A stretch of DNA of 64,000 bases. Source: Microbulbifer mangrovi (GTDB lineage Bacteria > Pseudomonadota > Gammaproteobacteria > Pseudomonadales > Cellvibrionaceae). Under the pieces are notes generated by a model. The model did not search any database. It worked only from the letters and a program-made list of their open reading frames with translations, and had not been told where the DNA came from. This document shows positions 1-12,110 of the stretch, piece by piece (positions within the stretch are counted from its first letter, which is position 1; every line of letters starts with the position of its first letter). The DNA lies in assembly GCF_002009015.1 (NCBI RefSeq), contig NZ_LZDE01000345.1:1-64000 (forward strand), written 5' to 3'. Both the position numbers and the translations under genes were made by a program.

Positions 1-23
1 CCGCACCATGGTGCGGGTTTTTT
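1..23 (+). terminator. Rho-independent terminator at left edge
   Basis: A perfect 16-bp palindrome (positions 1-16, arms CCGCACCA/TGGTGCGG) is followed by a run of six T at 18-23. In the plus direction this is an intrinsic terminator for a gene left of the window. It may also stop transcripts leaving mdh on the minus strand, but the flanking A-run that would show this lies outside the window. Confidence 0.75.
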
Positions 24-54
24 ATTGCTTCTACCTGGCTAGCAGGTAAAAGAC

Positions 55-1035
55 TTACGGCAGCAGGTGAGCAACGGCGTCGCGCTCTTCTGCCAGCTCG
101 GTCTCGGTCGCAGTCATCTTTTCGCGAGAGAAATCATTGATGTCTACGCCCTGAACGATTTCCCAGTCGCCGTTTTTGCATACAACCGGGAAGGAGTAGA
201 TCAAGCCTTCCTGGATGCCGTAAGAACCGTCGCTGTATACGCCCATGCTGGTCCAGTCACCCTCGGCGGAACCCAGCGCCCAGTCGCGCATGTGATCAAT
301 GGCAGCATTTGCTGCAGAGGCTGCAGAGGAAGCACCACGGGCCTTGATGATGGCCGCGCCGCGCTGCTGCACGGTCGGGATGAAGTCGTTCTCGTACCAC
401 TCCTGGTCGACTTTGCCCATGGCGTCTTCGCCGTTGACCTTAACCTGGTGCAGGTCCGGATACTGGGTAGCAGAGTGGTTGCCCCAGATGGTCATGTGGG
501 TGATGTCGTTGACAGTGGAGTCGGTTTTGTTCGCCAGCTGAGTCAGCGCGCGGTTGTGGTCCAGGCGAGTCATAGCGGTGAAGTTGCGCGGATCCAGATC
601 CGGCGCATTGCGCTGGGCGATCAGAGCGTTGGTGTTGGCCGGGTTGCCGACGACCAGCACTTTCACGTTGCGTGCGGCAACGTCATTCAGCGCTTTACCT
701 TGAGCAGAGAAGATAGCCGCGTTGGCTTCCAGCAGGTCTTTACGCTCCATGCCCGGGCCACGCGGACGCGCACCAACCAGCAGGGCGTACTCTGCGTCTT
801 TGAATGCAACGGTCGCATCGTCGCTCTGTACGATTCCGGCCAGCAGCGGGAAGGCACAGTCTTCGAGCTCCATGGCAACGCCTTTCAGCGCTTCCAGTGC
901 GGGAGTGATTTCCAGCAGCTGAAGAATAACTGGTTGATCCTTACCCAGCATTTCGCCGGAAGCGATGCGAAACAGCAGCGAGTAGCTGATCTGACCGGCG
1001 GCGCCGGTAACTGCAACACGAACAGGTGCTTTCAC
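55..1035 (-). CDS. mdh: malate dehydrogenase
   Basis: NAD-dependent malate dehydrogenase of the TCA cycle, cytosolic, interconverting malate and oxaloacetate. It has 326 aa, the usual length of the 327-aa bacterial type. The Rossmann glycine motif [10 protein letters not shown] is at residues 11-20. The substrate arginine loop ([15 protein letters not shown]) is near 88-102, the NPANTNA segment at 131-137, RLDH with the catalytic Asp at 157-160, and the catalytic His in [10 protein letters not shown] at 185-194. The start codon is GTG, preceded by GGAGA at normal spacing. A TATAAT -10 hexamer lies about 30 bp upstream, so the gene appears separately transcribed from the dUTPase gene behind it. 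No anomalies seen. Confidence 0.97.
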   Translation of the reverse strand: MKAPVRVAVTGAAGQISYSLLFRIASGEMLGKDQPVILQLLEITPALEALKGVAMELEDCAFPLLAGIVQSDDATVAFKDAEYALLVGARPRGPGMERKDLLEANAAIFSAQGKALNDVAARNVKVLVVGNPANTNALIAQRNAPDLDPRNFTAMTRLDHNRALTQLANKTDSTVNDITHMTIWGNHSATQYPDLHQVKVNGEDAMGKVDQEWYENDFIPTVQQRGAAIIKARGASSAASAANAAIDHMRDWALGSAEGDWTSMGVYSDGSYGIQEGLIYSFPVVCKNGDWEIVQGVDINDFSREKMTATETELAEERDAVAHLLP

Positions 1036-1065
1036 GATGTATCTCCGTTGTTTTCAGGCGCCCGC

Positions 1066-1071
1066 ATTATA
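1066..1071 (-). promoter_or_regulatory. -10 element of mdh promoter
   Basis: On the minus strand this reads TATAAT, about 30 bp upstream of the GTG start of mdh, in the 88-bp gap to the dUTPase gene. The matching -35 region is weak (AATGAA at 17-bp spacing), so only the -10 is clear. Confidence 0.5.
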
Positions 1072-1123
1072 GGGCCTTGCCAATTAATTTCATTATCCTT
1101 TAGTCGGTACTCGGCCAAATTTG

Positions 1124-1756
1124 TCAGGCCAAATCCTTTTGGGAGCCCGGATAACGGTCTTTTAAGGCCGTATAAAGTTGATTGCTGAAATTTTCTGCTG
1201 CACTGTCTAAAGATTCCGCAATCTCAGCCAGGTGCTCGTTGTCTTCCCTTCCCTGCCACAACTTCTGGTAGGTACCGTCTTTGTAACCGTGATCCTGACG
1301 GAAACGATTGAGAACGTTCTTGCCCACGTAGCGGCGATACAGGTCCTCGAATGGCATCTCGCAATCGGCCATTAATTGAGCAAATCCGACCAGGTCGAAT
1401 TGTTTGCTAGACAGCGTATTGAGGGTGAATGCCTCCAGGTTTTCACGGAAGTCCCCGGCAACCGGCTGCTCTCCAGCAAGTTGTTGCTCCATCTTGGCGG
1501 CGACTGCATCGGGACCACCCTGCTGCAATTCCAGGCTCAGACCGAAATGCCAGATATCAACCAGCTCCAGCTTGACCTGTTCCATTTCCGGCTGTTGTTT
1601 TTTCCACCACTTCCAACCGTAGTGATCCAGCAGTTCTGCGCTCTCTACCCAGATTGCCCGGTACCAGGGGAAGTTCTGCTCGCGCCAGTGGTCGTTGACC
1701 AGCGTGTTGATGCCGTCCTGCAGCGCCAGCATGGTCTGCAATTGCTGTTGCAACAT
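1124..1756 (-). CDS. dimeric dUTP diphosphatase (dUTPase_2, MazG-like fold)
   Basis: All-alpha dUTP pyrophosphatase that hydrolyses dUTP to dUMP and PPi, keeping uracil out of DNA and feeding dTMP synthesis. The 210-aa protein has the metal-binding pattern of the all-alpha NTP-PPase superfamily: an ExxE-like segment (VESAELLDHYGWKWWKK, about 38-54) and a second helix ELVDIWHF near 65-72. The rest is helical, with a conserved YVGKNVLNRFRQDHGYKDGTY segment in the C-terminal half that is typical of the dimeric family. It follows tatD by 34 bp and probably shares its transcript. It is unrelated to trimeric Dut. The call is from recalled family sequence patterns. Confidence 0.85.
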   Translation of the reverse strand: MLQQQLQTMLALQDGINTLVNDHWREQNFPWYRAIWVESAELLDHYGWKWWKKQQPEMEQVKLELVDIWHFGLSLELQQGGPDAVAAKMEQQLAGEQPVAGDFRENLEAFTLNTLSSKQFDLVGFAQLMADCEMPFEDLYRRYVGKNVLNRFRQDHGYKDGTYQKLWQGREDNEHLAEIAESLDSAAENFSNQLYTALKDRYPGSQKDLA

Positions 1757-1790
1757 AATTGTTTGATTCCTGATTGTTCAGCATTCGCGC

Positions 1791-2567
1791 TCAAACGGCG
1801 CGAGGAAATAGTCTATGAAAATTTTCGGTGGTGATCGCCGCGAGCTCTTCGTAAGAAATACCCCGTAACTCGGCAATAAACTCAGCCACTTCTCGCACAT
1901 AAGCCGGGATATTGGGCTTGCCGCGGTACGGTACCGGTGCCAGATAAGGCGAATCTGTTTCTACCAGCAACCGCTCCAGCGGTACCTGCCTGGCGACATC
2001 GCGCAGCTCTTCGGCGTTTTTGAAGGTCACAATACCGGACAGGGAGATGTAGTAATTCAGATCCAGGGCGGCCTTCGCCATCTCCCAGCTCTCGGTAAAA
2101 CAGTGCAGAACCCCGGCGTGCTCACGGCTGCCGTGTTCGCGAATCAGATCAATCGTGTCCTCTCGGGCATCCCGAGTGTGCACAATCACCGGCAACCCAA
2201 CCTCTCCGGCGGCCTGCAAGTGGGCAATGAAACTCTTTTGCTGTACCGCCTTGGTCTCGGTGCTGTAGTAATAATCCAGCCCGGTTTCACCCAGTGCTAC
2301 AACATTGGGTTGCGCGGACATGGACTTTAATTTTTCGACATCCGCGAGCCCGGATTCCACGTCCAGGGGATGCACACCCACCGAGCACACGACATCCTCA
2401 TAGCGTGCAGCGATATTGACCACATCTTCCGCATTGTCGAGGCTGATGCCGACACACAGGAACTTGCCGATACCACGGCTGCGCGCCAGCTCGAGAACTG
2501 CATCCAGGTCGCCGTCGAATTTATCTAGTTTGAGCCTGTCGAGATGACAGTGGGAATCTACCAGCAT
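1791..2567 (-). CDS. tatD: TatD-family metal-dependent hydrolase
   Basis: TIM-barrel metallohydrolase of the TatD/YcfH DNase family, 258 aa, normal length. The first metal motif HCHLD is at residues 6-10. The GETGLDYYYS motif with its metal-bridging Glu, the HTRDA and LHCFTES histidine motifs, and ETDSPYLAPVPYRGKPNIP with the catalytic Asp follow in family order. This last block most resembles the YcfH branch. It is the distal member of the tmk-holB-pilZ-tatD gene run seen in pseudomonads and relatives. Family members act as 3'-5' DNases or deoxyribonuclease-like phosphoesterases; the physiological substrate cannot be told from sequence. Confidence 0.92.
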   Translation of the reverse strand: MLVDSHCHLDRLKLDKFDGDLDAVLELARSRGIGKFLCVGISLDNAEDVVNIAARYEDVVCSVGVHPLDVESGLADVEKLKSMSAQPNVVALGETGLDYYYSTETKAVQQKSFIAHLQAAGEVGLPVIVHTRDAREDTIDLIREHGSREHAGVLHCFTESWEMAKAALDLNYYISLSGIVTFKNAEELRDVARQVPLERLLVETDSPYLAPVPYRGKPNIPAYVREVAEFIAELRGISYEELAAITTENFHRLFPRAV

Positions 2568-2711
2568 GGAACAGAGCCTGTTGGTGGCCCCAATGGATCA
2601 AGTACCACAGAGACCAGGAGAACGAAGCGGGGAATTATACAGATTGAGGGCCAGATGCGCGCGGTTTGGCGCAGGGCCCGGCGGGATCCAGAATGAACCC
2701 GCCATGCAGAA

Positions 2712-3071
2712 TTACAGGGTGTGGGTCGGACGGCTGGACTCGAGGGAGCCAGCGAGTAGAGTTTCTATCTTGCCCTGCGCAACATTCTCCTTGTCGCTGA
2801 ACTGGATGCCGATACCAGGCGTACGGTTGCCCTGGGCACCGCCCGGAGTAATCCATACTACCTTTCCGGCAACCGGTAGTTTTTCCGGTTCGTCCATCAG
2901 GCTAAGAAGCAGGAAAACCTCGTCGCCGAGGCTGTAACTCTTGTCAGTATTGATGAACAGGCCGCCATTCTTGACGAATGGCATATACGCCGCATAAAGC
3001 ACGGACTTATCCTGAATCTTCAGCGACAGGATACCGTTGCGGGCTCCGCCCCCCATACCTTTCATACTCAA
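2712..3071 (-). CDS. pilZ: PilZ-domain protein (type IV pilus assembly PilZ)
   Basis: A single-domain PilZ protein of 119 aa, with the order and length of Pseudomonas PilZ, which is needed for type IV pilus biogenesis together with PilF/FimX. Visible parts: the N-terminal GILSLKIQDKSVLYAAYMPFVKNGGLF, the beta-strand region GDEVFLLLSLMDEPEKLPVAGKVVW, and the C-terminal GIGIQFSD motif. Like Pseudomonas PilZ it lacks a clear RxxxR plus D/NxSxxG c-di-GMP motif, so it probably does not bind c-di-GMP itself. It sits 143 bp behind holB and 144 bp before tatD. Confidence 0.88.
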   Translation of the reverse strand: MSMKGMGGGARNGILSLKIQDKSVLYAAYMPFVKNGGLFINTDKSYSLGDEVFLLLSLMDEPEKLPVAGKVVWITPGGAQGNRTPGIGIQFSDKENVAQGKIETLLAGSLESSRPTHTL

Positions 3072-3214
3072 CCCCGTTTCCGAATAACCGGTTATTGTTC
3101 TGATTTAACGCTGTGTTGTCGATAATTTACACAATTAAAGCCGCTAATCAGCTATTCCTTTCGCGCGCACATCAACACGGTAACTTACCGCGCCACTACT
3201 CGCCCTGTCTACAC

Positions 3215-6062
<2,848 letters not shown>

Positions 6063-6108
6063 AACCCGTTATTAATGCGATGGATATTTGACTCGAATGC
6101 GGCACGCT

Positions 6109-6996
6109 TTAGTGCAGATCACTGGCAACCAATGTCCGCATGGCGGTGGTCGCTGAGCCGGGATACAACGTTCGCAGCCGCTCTTCAGTCAGGCTGCCAA
6201 GCGTCATCTGTACCACGGGCACCACCCCCCGCACAGCATTACAGACAGCCAGTTCTTCCGCCTGTTCAAGATCCGAGATAAGAAGATCATCTTCGCTGAT
6301 TTCGACCCTTGCTGCCAGCCAGCCGAGCATCACACCCCGTACGCCACAGTTGCGCAGGCTGGGGGTCGACCAACGGCCGTCCCGCCAAACCAACAGGTTG
6401 CTGCGCAGCCCCTCAATAACTCGTCCCTGGTCATCCAGAAGCAACCCCTCATGGAAAAGGCCTGGCCGCGGGCCTGCAGCCTTTTCATCGAGCTCTCTTT
6501 CAGCGCGGGTGTAAACATCCCGCTGTAGCAACTTACAACCACTCGCGAATTTATGCGCCAACCCCTGTCTCGCTTCCATAGATTGACCCGCGGCCTCAAG
6601 TGGAAATGGAGACAGTGACGCTTGTGGAGTCACACGGGTCTCGCAGAGTGAAAGCGACACACCGTGTTGCCAGGGGGAATTCCCCTCAAGAGGAACAACC
6701 GAAAAATCCCATACGGTCTCACCGTACAGCACTCCATAGCGCAGCCGTATACGTGCGCCCTCAGCCCAGTCGGCGGTGCGCTTCGCGATCAGGAGTGCGG
6801 CCGCCTCGATACGCTGCAGCACACCGGGATCAGGCGACGCCGAGCGCGCAAGCCGGGCTAAATGGCCCGGCAGCAAAGGAATGGCACCATGCCGGGCGCG
6901 CATAGTCTCGAGCACGCCCACGGAGAATTCTCCGTCGGCAGGTACGCTCTGCAGCGTCCCGGCATCGGAATAGAAAAATGGGATGGGGAAAGTCAC
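6109..6996 (-). CDS. pabC: aminodeoxychorismate lyase
   Basis: PLP fold-type IV enzyme converting 4-amino-4-deoxychorismate to p-aminobenzoate and pyruvate for folate synthesis. The protein is 295 aa, somewhat longer than E. coli PabC (269). The fold-IV region with the PLP lysine is probably GCKLLQRDVYTRAE, followed by FHEGLLLDDQGRVIEGLRSNLLVW, which carries the Glu that positions the PLP pyridine. The fab-pabC-mltG context supports PabC rather than a branched-chain or D-amino acid aminotransferase. The sequence is fairly diverged at the N-terminus. Confidence 0.85.
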   Translation of the reverse strand: MTFPIPFFYSDAGTLQSVPADGEFSVGVLETMRARHGAIPLLPGHLARLARSASPDPGVLQRIEAAALLIAKRTADWAEGARIRLRYGVLYGETVWDFSVVPLEGNSPWQHGVSLSLCETRVTPQASLSPFPLEAAGQSMEARQGLAHKFASGCKLLQRDVYTRAERELDEKAAGPRPGLFHEGLLLDDQGRVIEGLRSNLLVWRDGRWSTPSLRNCGVRGVMLGWLAARVEISEDDLLISDLEQAEELAVCNAVRGVVPVVQMTLGSLTEERLRTLYPGSATTAMRTLVASDLH

Positions 6997-7053
6997 TGTT
7001 AGAAGTCGGCGCCGACCGATGCCAATCGCGGCAGGTCGGCACCTTCTAAAGCA

Positions 7054-8295
7054 TTAAATGCGCTGGAAAATCAGCGAGCCATTCGTTCCGCCGAAGCCGA
7101 ACGAGTTTGACAGCACCGCATCGATTTTCATTTCCTGCGCCTTGTGCGGCACCAGGTTAATACCAGCACAACTCTCGTCTACATTGTCGAGGTTGATAGT
7201 CGGCGGCGCTACCTGATCACGCAGGGACATGACTGAGAAAATTGCCTCGATCGCACCAGCAGCACCCAGCAAATGTCCGGTCATGGACTTGGTGGAGCTG
7301 ACCGAAATGTTGTCCAGGCTACCGTCAAATACGGATCGCACTGCAGCAATCTCGGCTTTATCACCCAACGGTGTAGAGGTGCCATGCGCATTGATGTACT
7401 GGATCGCCGAAGGCTCAAGACCGGCATCTTTCAGCGCATTGGCCATGGACAGCGCAGCACCGGCGCCATCTTCCGGCGGCGAAGTCATATGGTGGGCATC
7501 GCCACTCATACCAAAACCGCTCAGCTCGCCGTAAATTTTGGCTCCGCGCGCCTTAGCGTGTTCGTATTCCTCAAGCACCAGAACACCCGCGCCCTCACCC
7601 AGAACAAAACCGTCCCGATCTTTATCCCAGGGACGACTGGCGTGTTGCGGATCATCGTTGCGGGTCGACAGTGCACGTGCGGCACAGAAGCCACCCAAAC
7701 CAACGGGCGTGGTCACCATCTCAGCACCACCACACACCATCACATCGGCATCGCCGTATTGAATAGTGCGCATACCCAGGCCGATTGCATGGGTACCAGT
7801 GGTACAGGCAGTGGTGGTCGAAAGGTTCGGACCTTTCATACCGTACTTGATGGAAAGATTACCGGAAACCATGTTGATGATGGCACCCGGAACAAAAAAT
7901 GGAGAGACCCGACGCGGGCCCTTTTCCGCGATCAGCATCGCGTTATTTTCAATCGCGGCAATCCCACCCATGCCGGAACCGATGCAGGCACCGATGCGCG
8001 GCGCATTGGAGTCGGTTACTTCGAGACCACTGTCTTCTACCGCCTGCACTCCCGCACTGAGACCGAACTGCAGGAACATATCCATCTTGCGCGCTTCTTT
8101 CTGCGCAACATGGGGTTCGGGGTTAAAATTCTTTACGGTTGCAGCAAAACGTGTACTGAAAGCAGAAACATCAAACGAATCGATTGGCACAACGCCACTG
8201 GTTCCTGCCAGCAAAGCAGACCAGGTATCTTCCAGAGTATTGCCCAGCGGGCTCACTGTGCCCATTCCGGTAATAACGACTCTTCTACGCGACAC
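7054..8295 (-). CDS. fabF: beta-ketoacyl-ACP synthase II
   Basis: KAS II elongates acyl-ACP with malonyl-ACP in fatty-acid synthesis. I take the GTG at 8295 as start: GGGGGAGG lies 5 nt ahead, and this gives 413 aa, the family length. An ATG 21 bp upstream lacks such a site. Catalytic Cys164 is in [10 protein letters not shown], with the two active-site His in [11 protein letters not shown] (about 304) and GHLLGAAGA (about 341). These match E. coli C163/H303/H340. It is separated from acpP by 168 bp. Confidence 0.97.
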   Translation of the reverse strand: MSRRRVVITGMGTVSPLGNTLEDTWSALLAGTSGVVPIDSFDVSAFSTRFAATVKNFNPEPHVAQKEARKMDMFLQFGLSAGVQAVEDSGLEVTDSNAPRIGACIGSGMGGIAAIENNAMLIAEKGPRRVSPFFVPGAIINMVSGNLSIKYGMKGPNLSTTTACTTGTHAIGLGMRTIQYGDADVMVCGGAEMVTTPVGLGGFCAARALSTRNDDPQHASRPWDKDRDGFVLGEGAGVLVLEEYEHAKARGAKIYGELSGFGMSGDAHHMTSPPEDGAGAALSMANALKDAGLEPSAIQYINAHGTSTPLGDKAEIAAVRSVFDGSLDNISVSSTKSMTGHLLGAAGAIEAIFSVMSLRDQVAPPTINLDNVDESCAGINLVPHKAQEMKIDAVLSNSFGFGGTNGSLIFQRI

Positions 8296-8463
8296 TTGCG
8301 CCTCCCCCGAAATCAATCATACACGCCGGGAACTATACTTATGTTGCCGGTCGTTTTCACAAGGTTCAAATAGACGGAGAGCCGCGCTATGCAACATAGA
8401 ACGGCTCTCGCAATACTACAGTAACGGGCAACACTTACCCCTTACTAAGCTATCCAGCAGGAA

Positions 8464-8700
8464 TCAACCGAGGTTTTGGTTGATGTAATCGATGGCCAGC
8501 TGAACAGTGGTGATTTTCTCTGCTTCTTCGTCCGGAATTTCGGTTTCGAATTCCTCTTCCAAAGCCATTACCAGCTCAACTGTGTCGAGGGAGTCAGCGC
8601 CCAGATCTTCAACAAAGGATGCTTCAGGTTTTACATCTTCTTCCTTCACGCCCAGTTGTTCAGCAACGATCTTTTTTACGCGCTCTTCAATGCTGCTCAT
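8464..8700 (-). CDS. acpP: acyl carrier protein
   Basis: Small acidic carrier of acyl chains as thioesters of 4'-phosphopantetheine, 78 aa. The attachment serine is S37 in the canonical [18 protein letters not shown] motif. An AGGAGT ribosome-binding site precedes the ATG. It has its own likely promoter about 120 bp upstream and long flanking gaps (224 bp to fabG, 168 bp to fabF). This fits the need for far more ACP than Fab enzymes. Confidence 0.98.
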   Translation of the reverse strand: MSSIEERVKKIVAEQLGVKEEDVKPEASFVEDLGADSLDTVELVMALEEEFETEIPDEEAEKITTVQLAIDYINQNLG

Positions 8701-8816
8701 GATTCAATTTAACTCCTAGTGGATAAAAATCTGTTTTGGTCACTACTTAAAAATTAGCCACTTTATGTGGTGTATCAGTAACCGGCTAACACAGCTTATG
8801 GTTAATGCGAGGCGGC

Positions 8817-8844
8817 ATTGTACCCTGATTTTTTCGGGATGTAA
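8817..8844 (-). promoter_or_regulatory. probable acpP promoter
   Basis: On the minus strand TTACAT (8844-8839) and TACAAT (8822-8817) are spaced by 16 bp. The -10 is about 117 bp upstream of the acpP start, in the 224-bp fabG-acpP gap. This would give acpP its own transcript with a leader of about 110 nt. Confidence 0.55.
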
Positions 8845-8924
8845 TGCACCACCTCCCCACAACCATTGAATGATAAATTTTTCTTTACCAATCAATCACT
8901 TATGGTGATTTTCTCGAAAGAAAA

Positions 8925-9680
8925 TCAGCCCATATACATGCCGCCATTCACGTGAATGGTCTCACCGGTCACATAACCGCCAGCATCACTGGCTAAAAAT
9001 GCGACAACGGAGGCAATCTCTTCCGGCGCGCCGAGACGTCCCAGGGGGATCTTGCCCATCAGGGCTTCACGCTGTGCGTCCGGCAAAACCTTGGTCATAT
9101 CAGTATCGATAAAGCCTGGCGCCACAGTATTTACCGTGATGCCGCGGGAGCCCACTTCTGCCGCCAGCGCACGGGCGAAACCACCTACCCCGGCCTTGGT
9201 TGCAGCGTAGTTGCTCTGGCCCGCATTACCCATGCTGCCAACCACAGAACTGATATTGATGATTCGACCCCAACGCGCCTTGGTCATATCGCGCAGACAG
9301 CTCTTGCTCACGCGATACACAGCAGTGAGGTTGGTGTTCAGAACCGAATCCCACTCCTCATCTTTCATGCGCATCAGCAGGTTGTCCTGGGTGATGCCCG
9401 CGTTATTGACGAGAATGGTCGGCGCACCGAATTCTGCTTTAACGGACTCAAGCACGGCAGCAATGCTTTCCGGGCTGGTTACGTCCAGCTCCTTACCTGC
9501 ACCTTTGAGTCCCTTTTCCGCAAAACGTGCAGAAATTTTTTCTGCGCCGCCGGCACTGGTTGCAGTACCAATGACGATAGCACCCTGAGCGCCCAGCAGA
9601 TCAGCGATAGCTGCGCCAATGCCGCGACTGGCGCCAGTGACCAGCGCCACCTTGCCTTCGAGAGAAGTTGAAATAGTCAT
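8925..9680 (-). CDS. fabG: 3-oxoacyl-ACP reductase
   Basis: NADPH-dependent short-chain dehydrogenase reducing 3-oxoacyl-ACP to 3-hydroxyacyl-ACP. 251 aa; nucleotide motif TGASRGIG at 15-22, NNAG at about 92-95, and catalytic S145/Y158/K162 in NISSVVG and SNYAATKAG. These correspond to E. coli S138/Y151/K155. The C-terminal VTGETIHVNGGMYMG is characteristic of FabG. It lies between fabD (94-bp gap) and acpP. Confidence 0.97.
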   Translation of the reverse strand: MTISTSLEGKVALVTGASRGIGAAIADLLGAQGAIVIGTATSAGGAEKISARFAEKGLKGAGKELDVTSPESIAAVLESVKAEFGAPTILVNNAGITQDNLLMRMKDEEWDSVLNTNLTAVYRVSKSCLRDMTKARWGRIINISSVVGSMGNAGQSNYAATKAGVGGFARALAAEVGSRGITVNTVAPGFIDTDMTKVLPDAQREALMGKIPLGRLGAPEEIASVVAFLASDAGGYVTGETIHVNGGMYMG

Positions 9681-9774
9681 ATTTGTTACAAACCCTTTTG
9701 CGAACCCGTATCGAGGGCCATTGCAGTCGCCTGCAAGACCTGACTGCCTTGGCAGTCTATAGGTATCGCCTTAG

Positions 9775-10719
9775 TTATTGTGCGGTGGATTTAACGGCTT
9801 CCGACATCTGTGCCGGCGTTTCAATATTGTGCGCGGTCAGGCTGCGATCGATGCGCTTGGCCAGTCCAGCCAGCACTTTGCCCGGGCCACATTCGACCAA
9901 TTGCTCGGTACCTGCAGCTGCCATTACCTGGACACAGGAAGTCCAGCGAACCGGGCTATAGATCTGCTCAACCATCAGTGCCTTGATCGCCGCAGGATCA
10001 GATTCCGACTTGGCGTGCACATTGTGGATCACGGGGATTTCGGGTGCGCGAAAAACAGTCGACTCGATTTGCGGAGCCAATTTTTCTGCAGCCGGACGCA
10101 TCAGCTCTGTGTGGAAAGGTGCGCTTACCGGCAAGGGCAGCGCACGCTTGGCGCCGGCGGCTTTACAAGCTTCGATGGCGCGCTCGACAGCGGCGGCACC
10201 ACCGGCAATCACAACCTGCCCCGGCGAATTGTAATTAACCGCCGCAACAACACCGCCTTCCGCAGCGCTATTGCACGCAGCTTCTACGGCTTCGTCATCC
10301 AGGCCAATCACTGCGGCCATGGCGCCCTCGCCCGCCGGCACGGCCTCCTGCATGAGACGACCGCGTTCGCGAACCAGACGCACGGCATCTTCAAATGCCA
10401 GAACGCCCGCGCATACCAGCGCAGACCATTCTCCCAGACTGTGGCCCGCCATGCGGGCAGGTGCCACCCCGCCCTGGCTCAGCCAGGCACGGTACAGGGC
10501 AACGCTGGCGGACAGCAGCAGGGGCTGGGTTCTTTCGGTGAGATTGATATCTTCCTGAGCGCCATTCTGGCACAGGTCCCACAGGTCGTAACCGAGAACA
10601 GAGGAAGCTTCGGAAAAGGTCGCATTGATCTCCGGGAAAGCCTCAGCAGCTTCCGCCAGCATACCAATCTGCTGGGAGCCCTGGCCGGGAAATACGAACG
10701 CTAAAACTGGGTTGGTCAT
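9775..10719 (-). CDS. fabD: malonyl-CoA-ACP transacylase
   Basis: Transfers malonyl from CoA to ACP. The ATG at 10719 has AAAGGA 6-7 nt upstream and gives 314 aa. An in-frame TTG at 10737 would place that ribosome-binding site inside the gene, so it is rejected. PGQGSQQIGM is at 11-20. The nucleophile S94 sits in AGHSLGEWSA, and the active-site His is in APFHTELMRP near 200. It lies between plsX (82-bp gap) and fabG. Confidence 0.97.
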   Translation of the reverse strand: MTNPVLAFVFPGQGSQQIGMLAEAAEAFPEINATFSEASSVLGYDLWDLCQNGAQEDINLTERTQPLLLSASVALYRAWLSQGGVAPARMAGHSLGEWSALVCAGVLAFEDAVRLVRERGRLMQEAVPAGEGAMAAVIGLDDEAVEAACNSAAEGGVVAAVNYNSPGQVVIAGGAAAVERAIEACKAAGAKRALPLPVSAPFHTELMRPAAEKLAPQIESTVFRAPEIPVIHNVHAKSESDPAAIKALMVEQIYSPVRWTSCVQVMAAAGTEQLVECGPGKVLAGLAKRIDRSLTAHNIETPAQMSEAVKSTAQ

Positions 10720-10801
10720 GGAACATCCTTTAACCAAATGAGTGAAGCCTTGAATAATGGGGCTCGACCGGACGTCTCAGACCGCAAGCATCACGCAGGG
10801 C

Positions 10802-11836
10802 TTAATCACACCCCGTCTGTCGCTGCGCCTGTAGCGTCATGGCACTACCAATCTGCTGCGCCAGACCCGACTCAGCACAATCTTTGGCCGTCAGCATAGC
10901 GCGATAAAACGCCTCACTGCTGGCGCCGCCATGGCTCTTGATGACGTTGCCTTCTAGCCCCAAAAAGCTGGCGCCATTATAGCGACCGGGTTCTAGCTGT
11001 GCGCGCCATTTTCGCAACAGATTTATGGCTAATTGGCCAAAAAAACGCTTTATCGGCGCCTTTTTATCGATGGTGAAGGTCTTTTGACCTATCAGTCGGA
11101 TCACACCCTCGGCGGATTTCATGGCCACATTTCCCATCAGGCCATTGCAAACCACAACGTCGACCACCCCGGTAAAAATATCGTGCCCCTCGACAAAACC
11201 CACGTAATTAATAGAGGGGTCCGCCTGCAGCATAGCGCCAGCGCGCCGAATCTCCTCGGTGCCCTTGTGCTCTTCTGCGCCGATATTCAATAGCGCGACG
11301 GTGAGGTCTGATTTGCCAGCAAACACACGCTGGGCTTCCAGCCCCATGCGCGCAAACTGTACGAGGTCTTCCGCACTGCAATCTATATTCGCCCCGAGAT
11401 CCAGGAGAAAGCAGGAGCCGTCCGCGGTCGGCAAAGATTTGCCCAGTGCCGGGCGACGTACGCCCTCTACCGTACCGAGAATACTGCGCCCGAGCGCGAG
11501 CAGTGCCCCTGTATTGCCAGCGGTAACCATCGCTGAGCACTCCCCATCGGCAACAGCCTGCAGCGCGCGCGCCATGGACGACTCACGTTTGCGTCGCAAC
11601 GCCTGTACTGGATTGCAGCCTTGGGTAATTACCTGGGCACAGTCAACCACTTCAAGGCGCTCACGCACTGAAGGAGGTTCTTTTATAAGAAGGGATTGCA
11701 GCTGGGAACGAGGGCCGAACAGTTTCAGTTCTGCCTTGGGATAGCGGATAAGAAATCTTGAGCAGGCCGGAACGACAGAGCGGGGACCTAAGTCCCCGCC
11801 CATCGCATCCACGGCCAATCGCAATTGGCTGGACAA
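10802..11836 (-). CDS. plsX: phosphate acyltransferase PlsX
   Basis: Acyl-ACP:phosphate acyltransferase giving acyl-phosphate for PlsY, the first step of phospholipid synthesis. 344 aa, family length. DAMGGDLGPRSVVPA is at 10-24, followed by the family blocks MVTAGNTGALL, FLLDLGANIDC and NGLMGNVAMKS. The predicted start is a TTG three nucleotides behind the rpmF stop, with the AAGAAGAG-like site inside the end of rpmF. This suggests strong translational coupling. Gene order rpmF-plsX-fab is conserved in gammaproteobacteria. Confidence 0.95.
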   Translation of the reverse strand: MSSQLRLAVDAMGGDLGPRSVVPACSRFLIRYPKAELKLFGPRSQLQSLLIKEPPSVRERLEVVDCAQVITQGCNPVQALRRKRESSMARALQAVADGECSAMVTAGNTGALLALGRSILGTVEGVRRPALGKSLPTADGSCFLLDLGANIDCSAEDLVQFARMGLEAQRVFAGKSDLTVALLNIGAEEHKGTEEIRRAGAMLQADPSINYVGFVEGHDIFTGVVDVVVCNGLMGNVAMKSAEGVIRLIGQKTFTIDKKAPIKRFFGQLAINLLRKWRAQLEPGRYNGASFLGLEGNVIKSHGGASSEAFYRAMLTAKDCAESGLAQQIGSAMTLQAQRQTGCD

Positions 11837-11839
11837 AGC

Positions 11840-12031
11840 TTACTCTTCTTCGGAAGAGGTGCCGACATCGATCACTTTGCGACCACGGTAGAAACCGTCT
11901 TTGGTCACGTGGTGACGGTGGTGCTTCTCACCGGTGGTCGGGTCAACGGACAGAGTCGGTCCACCCAGCGCATCGTGAGAGCGACGCATGCCGCGACGGG
12001 AACGGGTTTTTTTGTTCTGCTGAACAGCCAT
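11840..12031 (-). CDS. rpmF: 50S ribosomal protein L32
   Basis: Basic 63-aa ribosomal protein beginning [20 protein letters not shown], with the L32 signature [20 protein letters not shown]. It contains none of the four zinc cysteines found in some L32 versions, so it is the zinc-independent type. It sits between yceD and plsX as usual, and the next gene starts only 3 nt after its stop. Confidence 0.97.
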   Translation of the reverse strand: MAVQQNKKTRSRRGMRRSHDALGGPTLSVDPTTGEKHHRHHVTKDGFYRGRKVIDVGTSSEEE

Positions 12032-12110
12032 TTGGTGCTCCTAAACATAACTAACAGTTAACACCGGAACCGGGGCGCCTACCGGCGAGCCCAAACCCTT
12101 CAAACAACTC

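Noticed and set aside
67-1188. 373-codon plus-strand frame over mdh
   Set aside because: Antisense shadow of a clear malate dehydrogenase gene; no ribosome-binding site or family.
7273-8373. 366-codon plus-strand frame over fabF
   Set aside because: Antisense to fabF; no support of its own.
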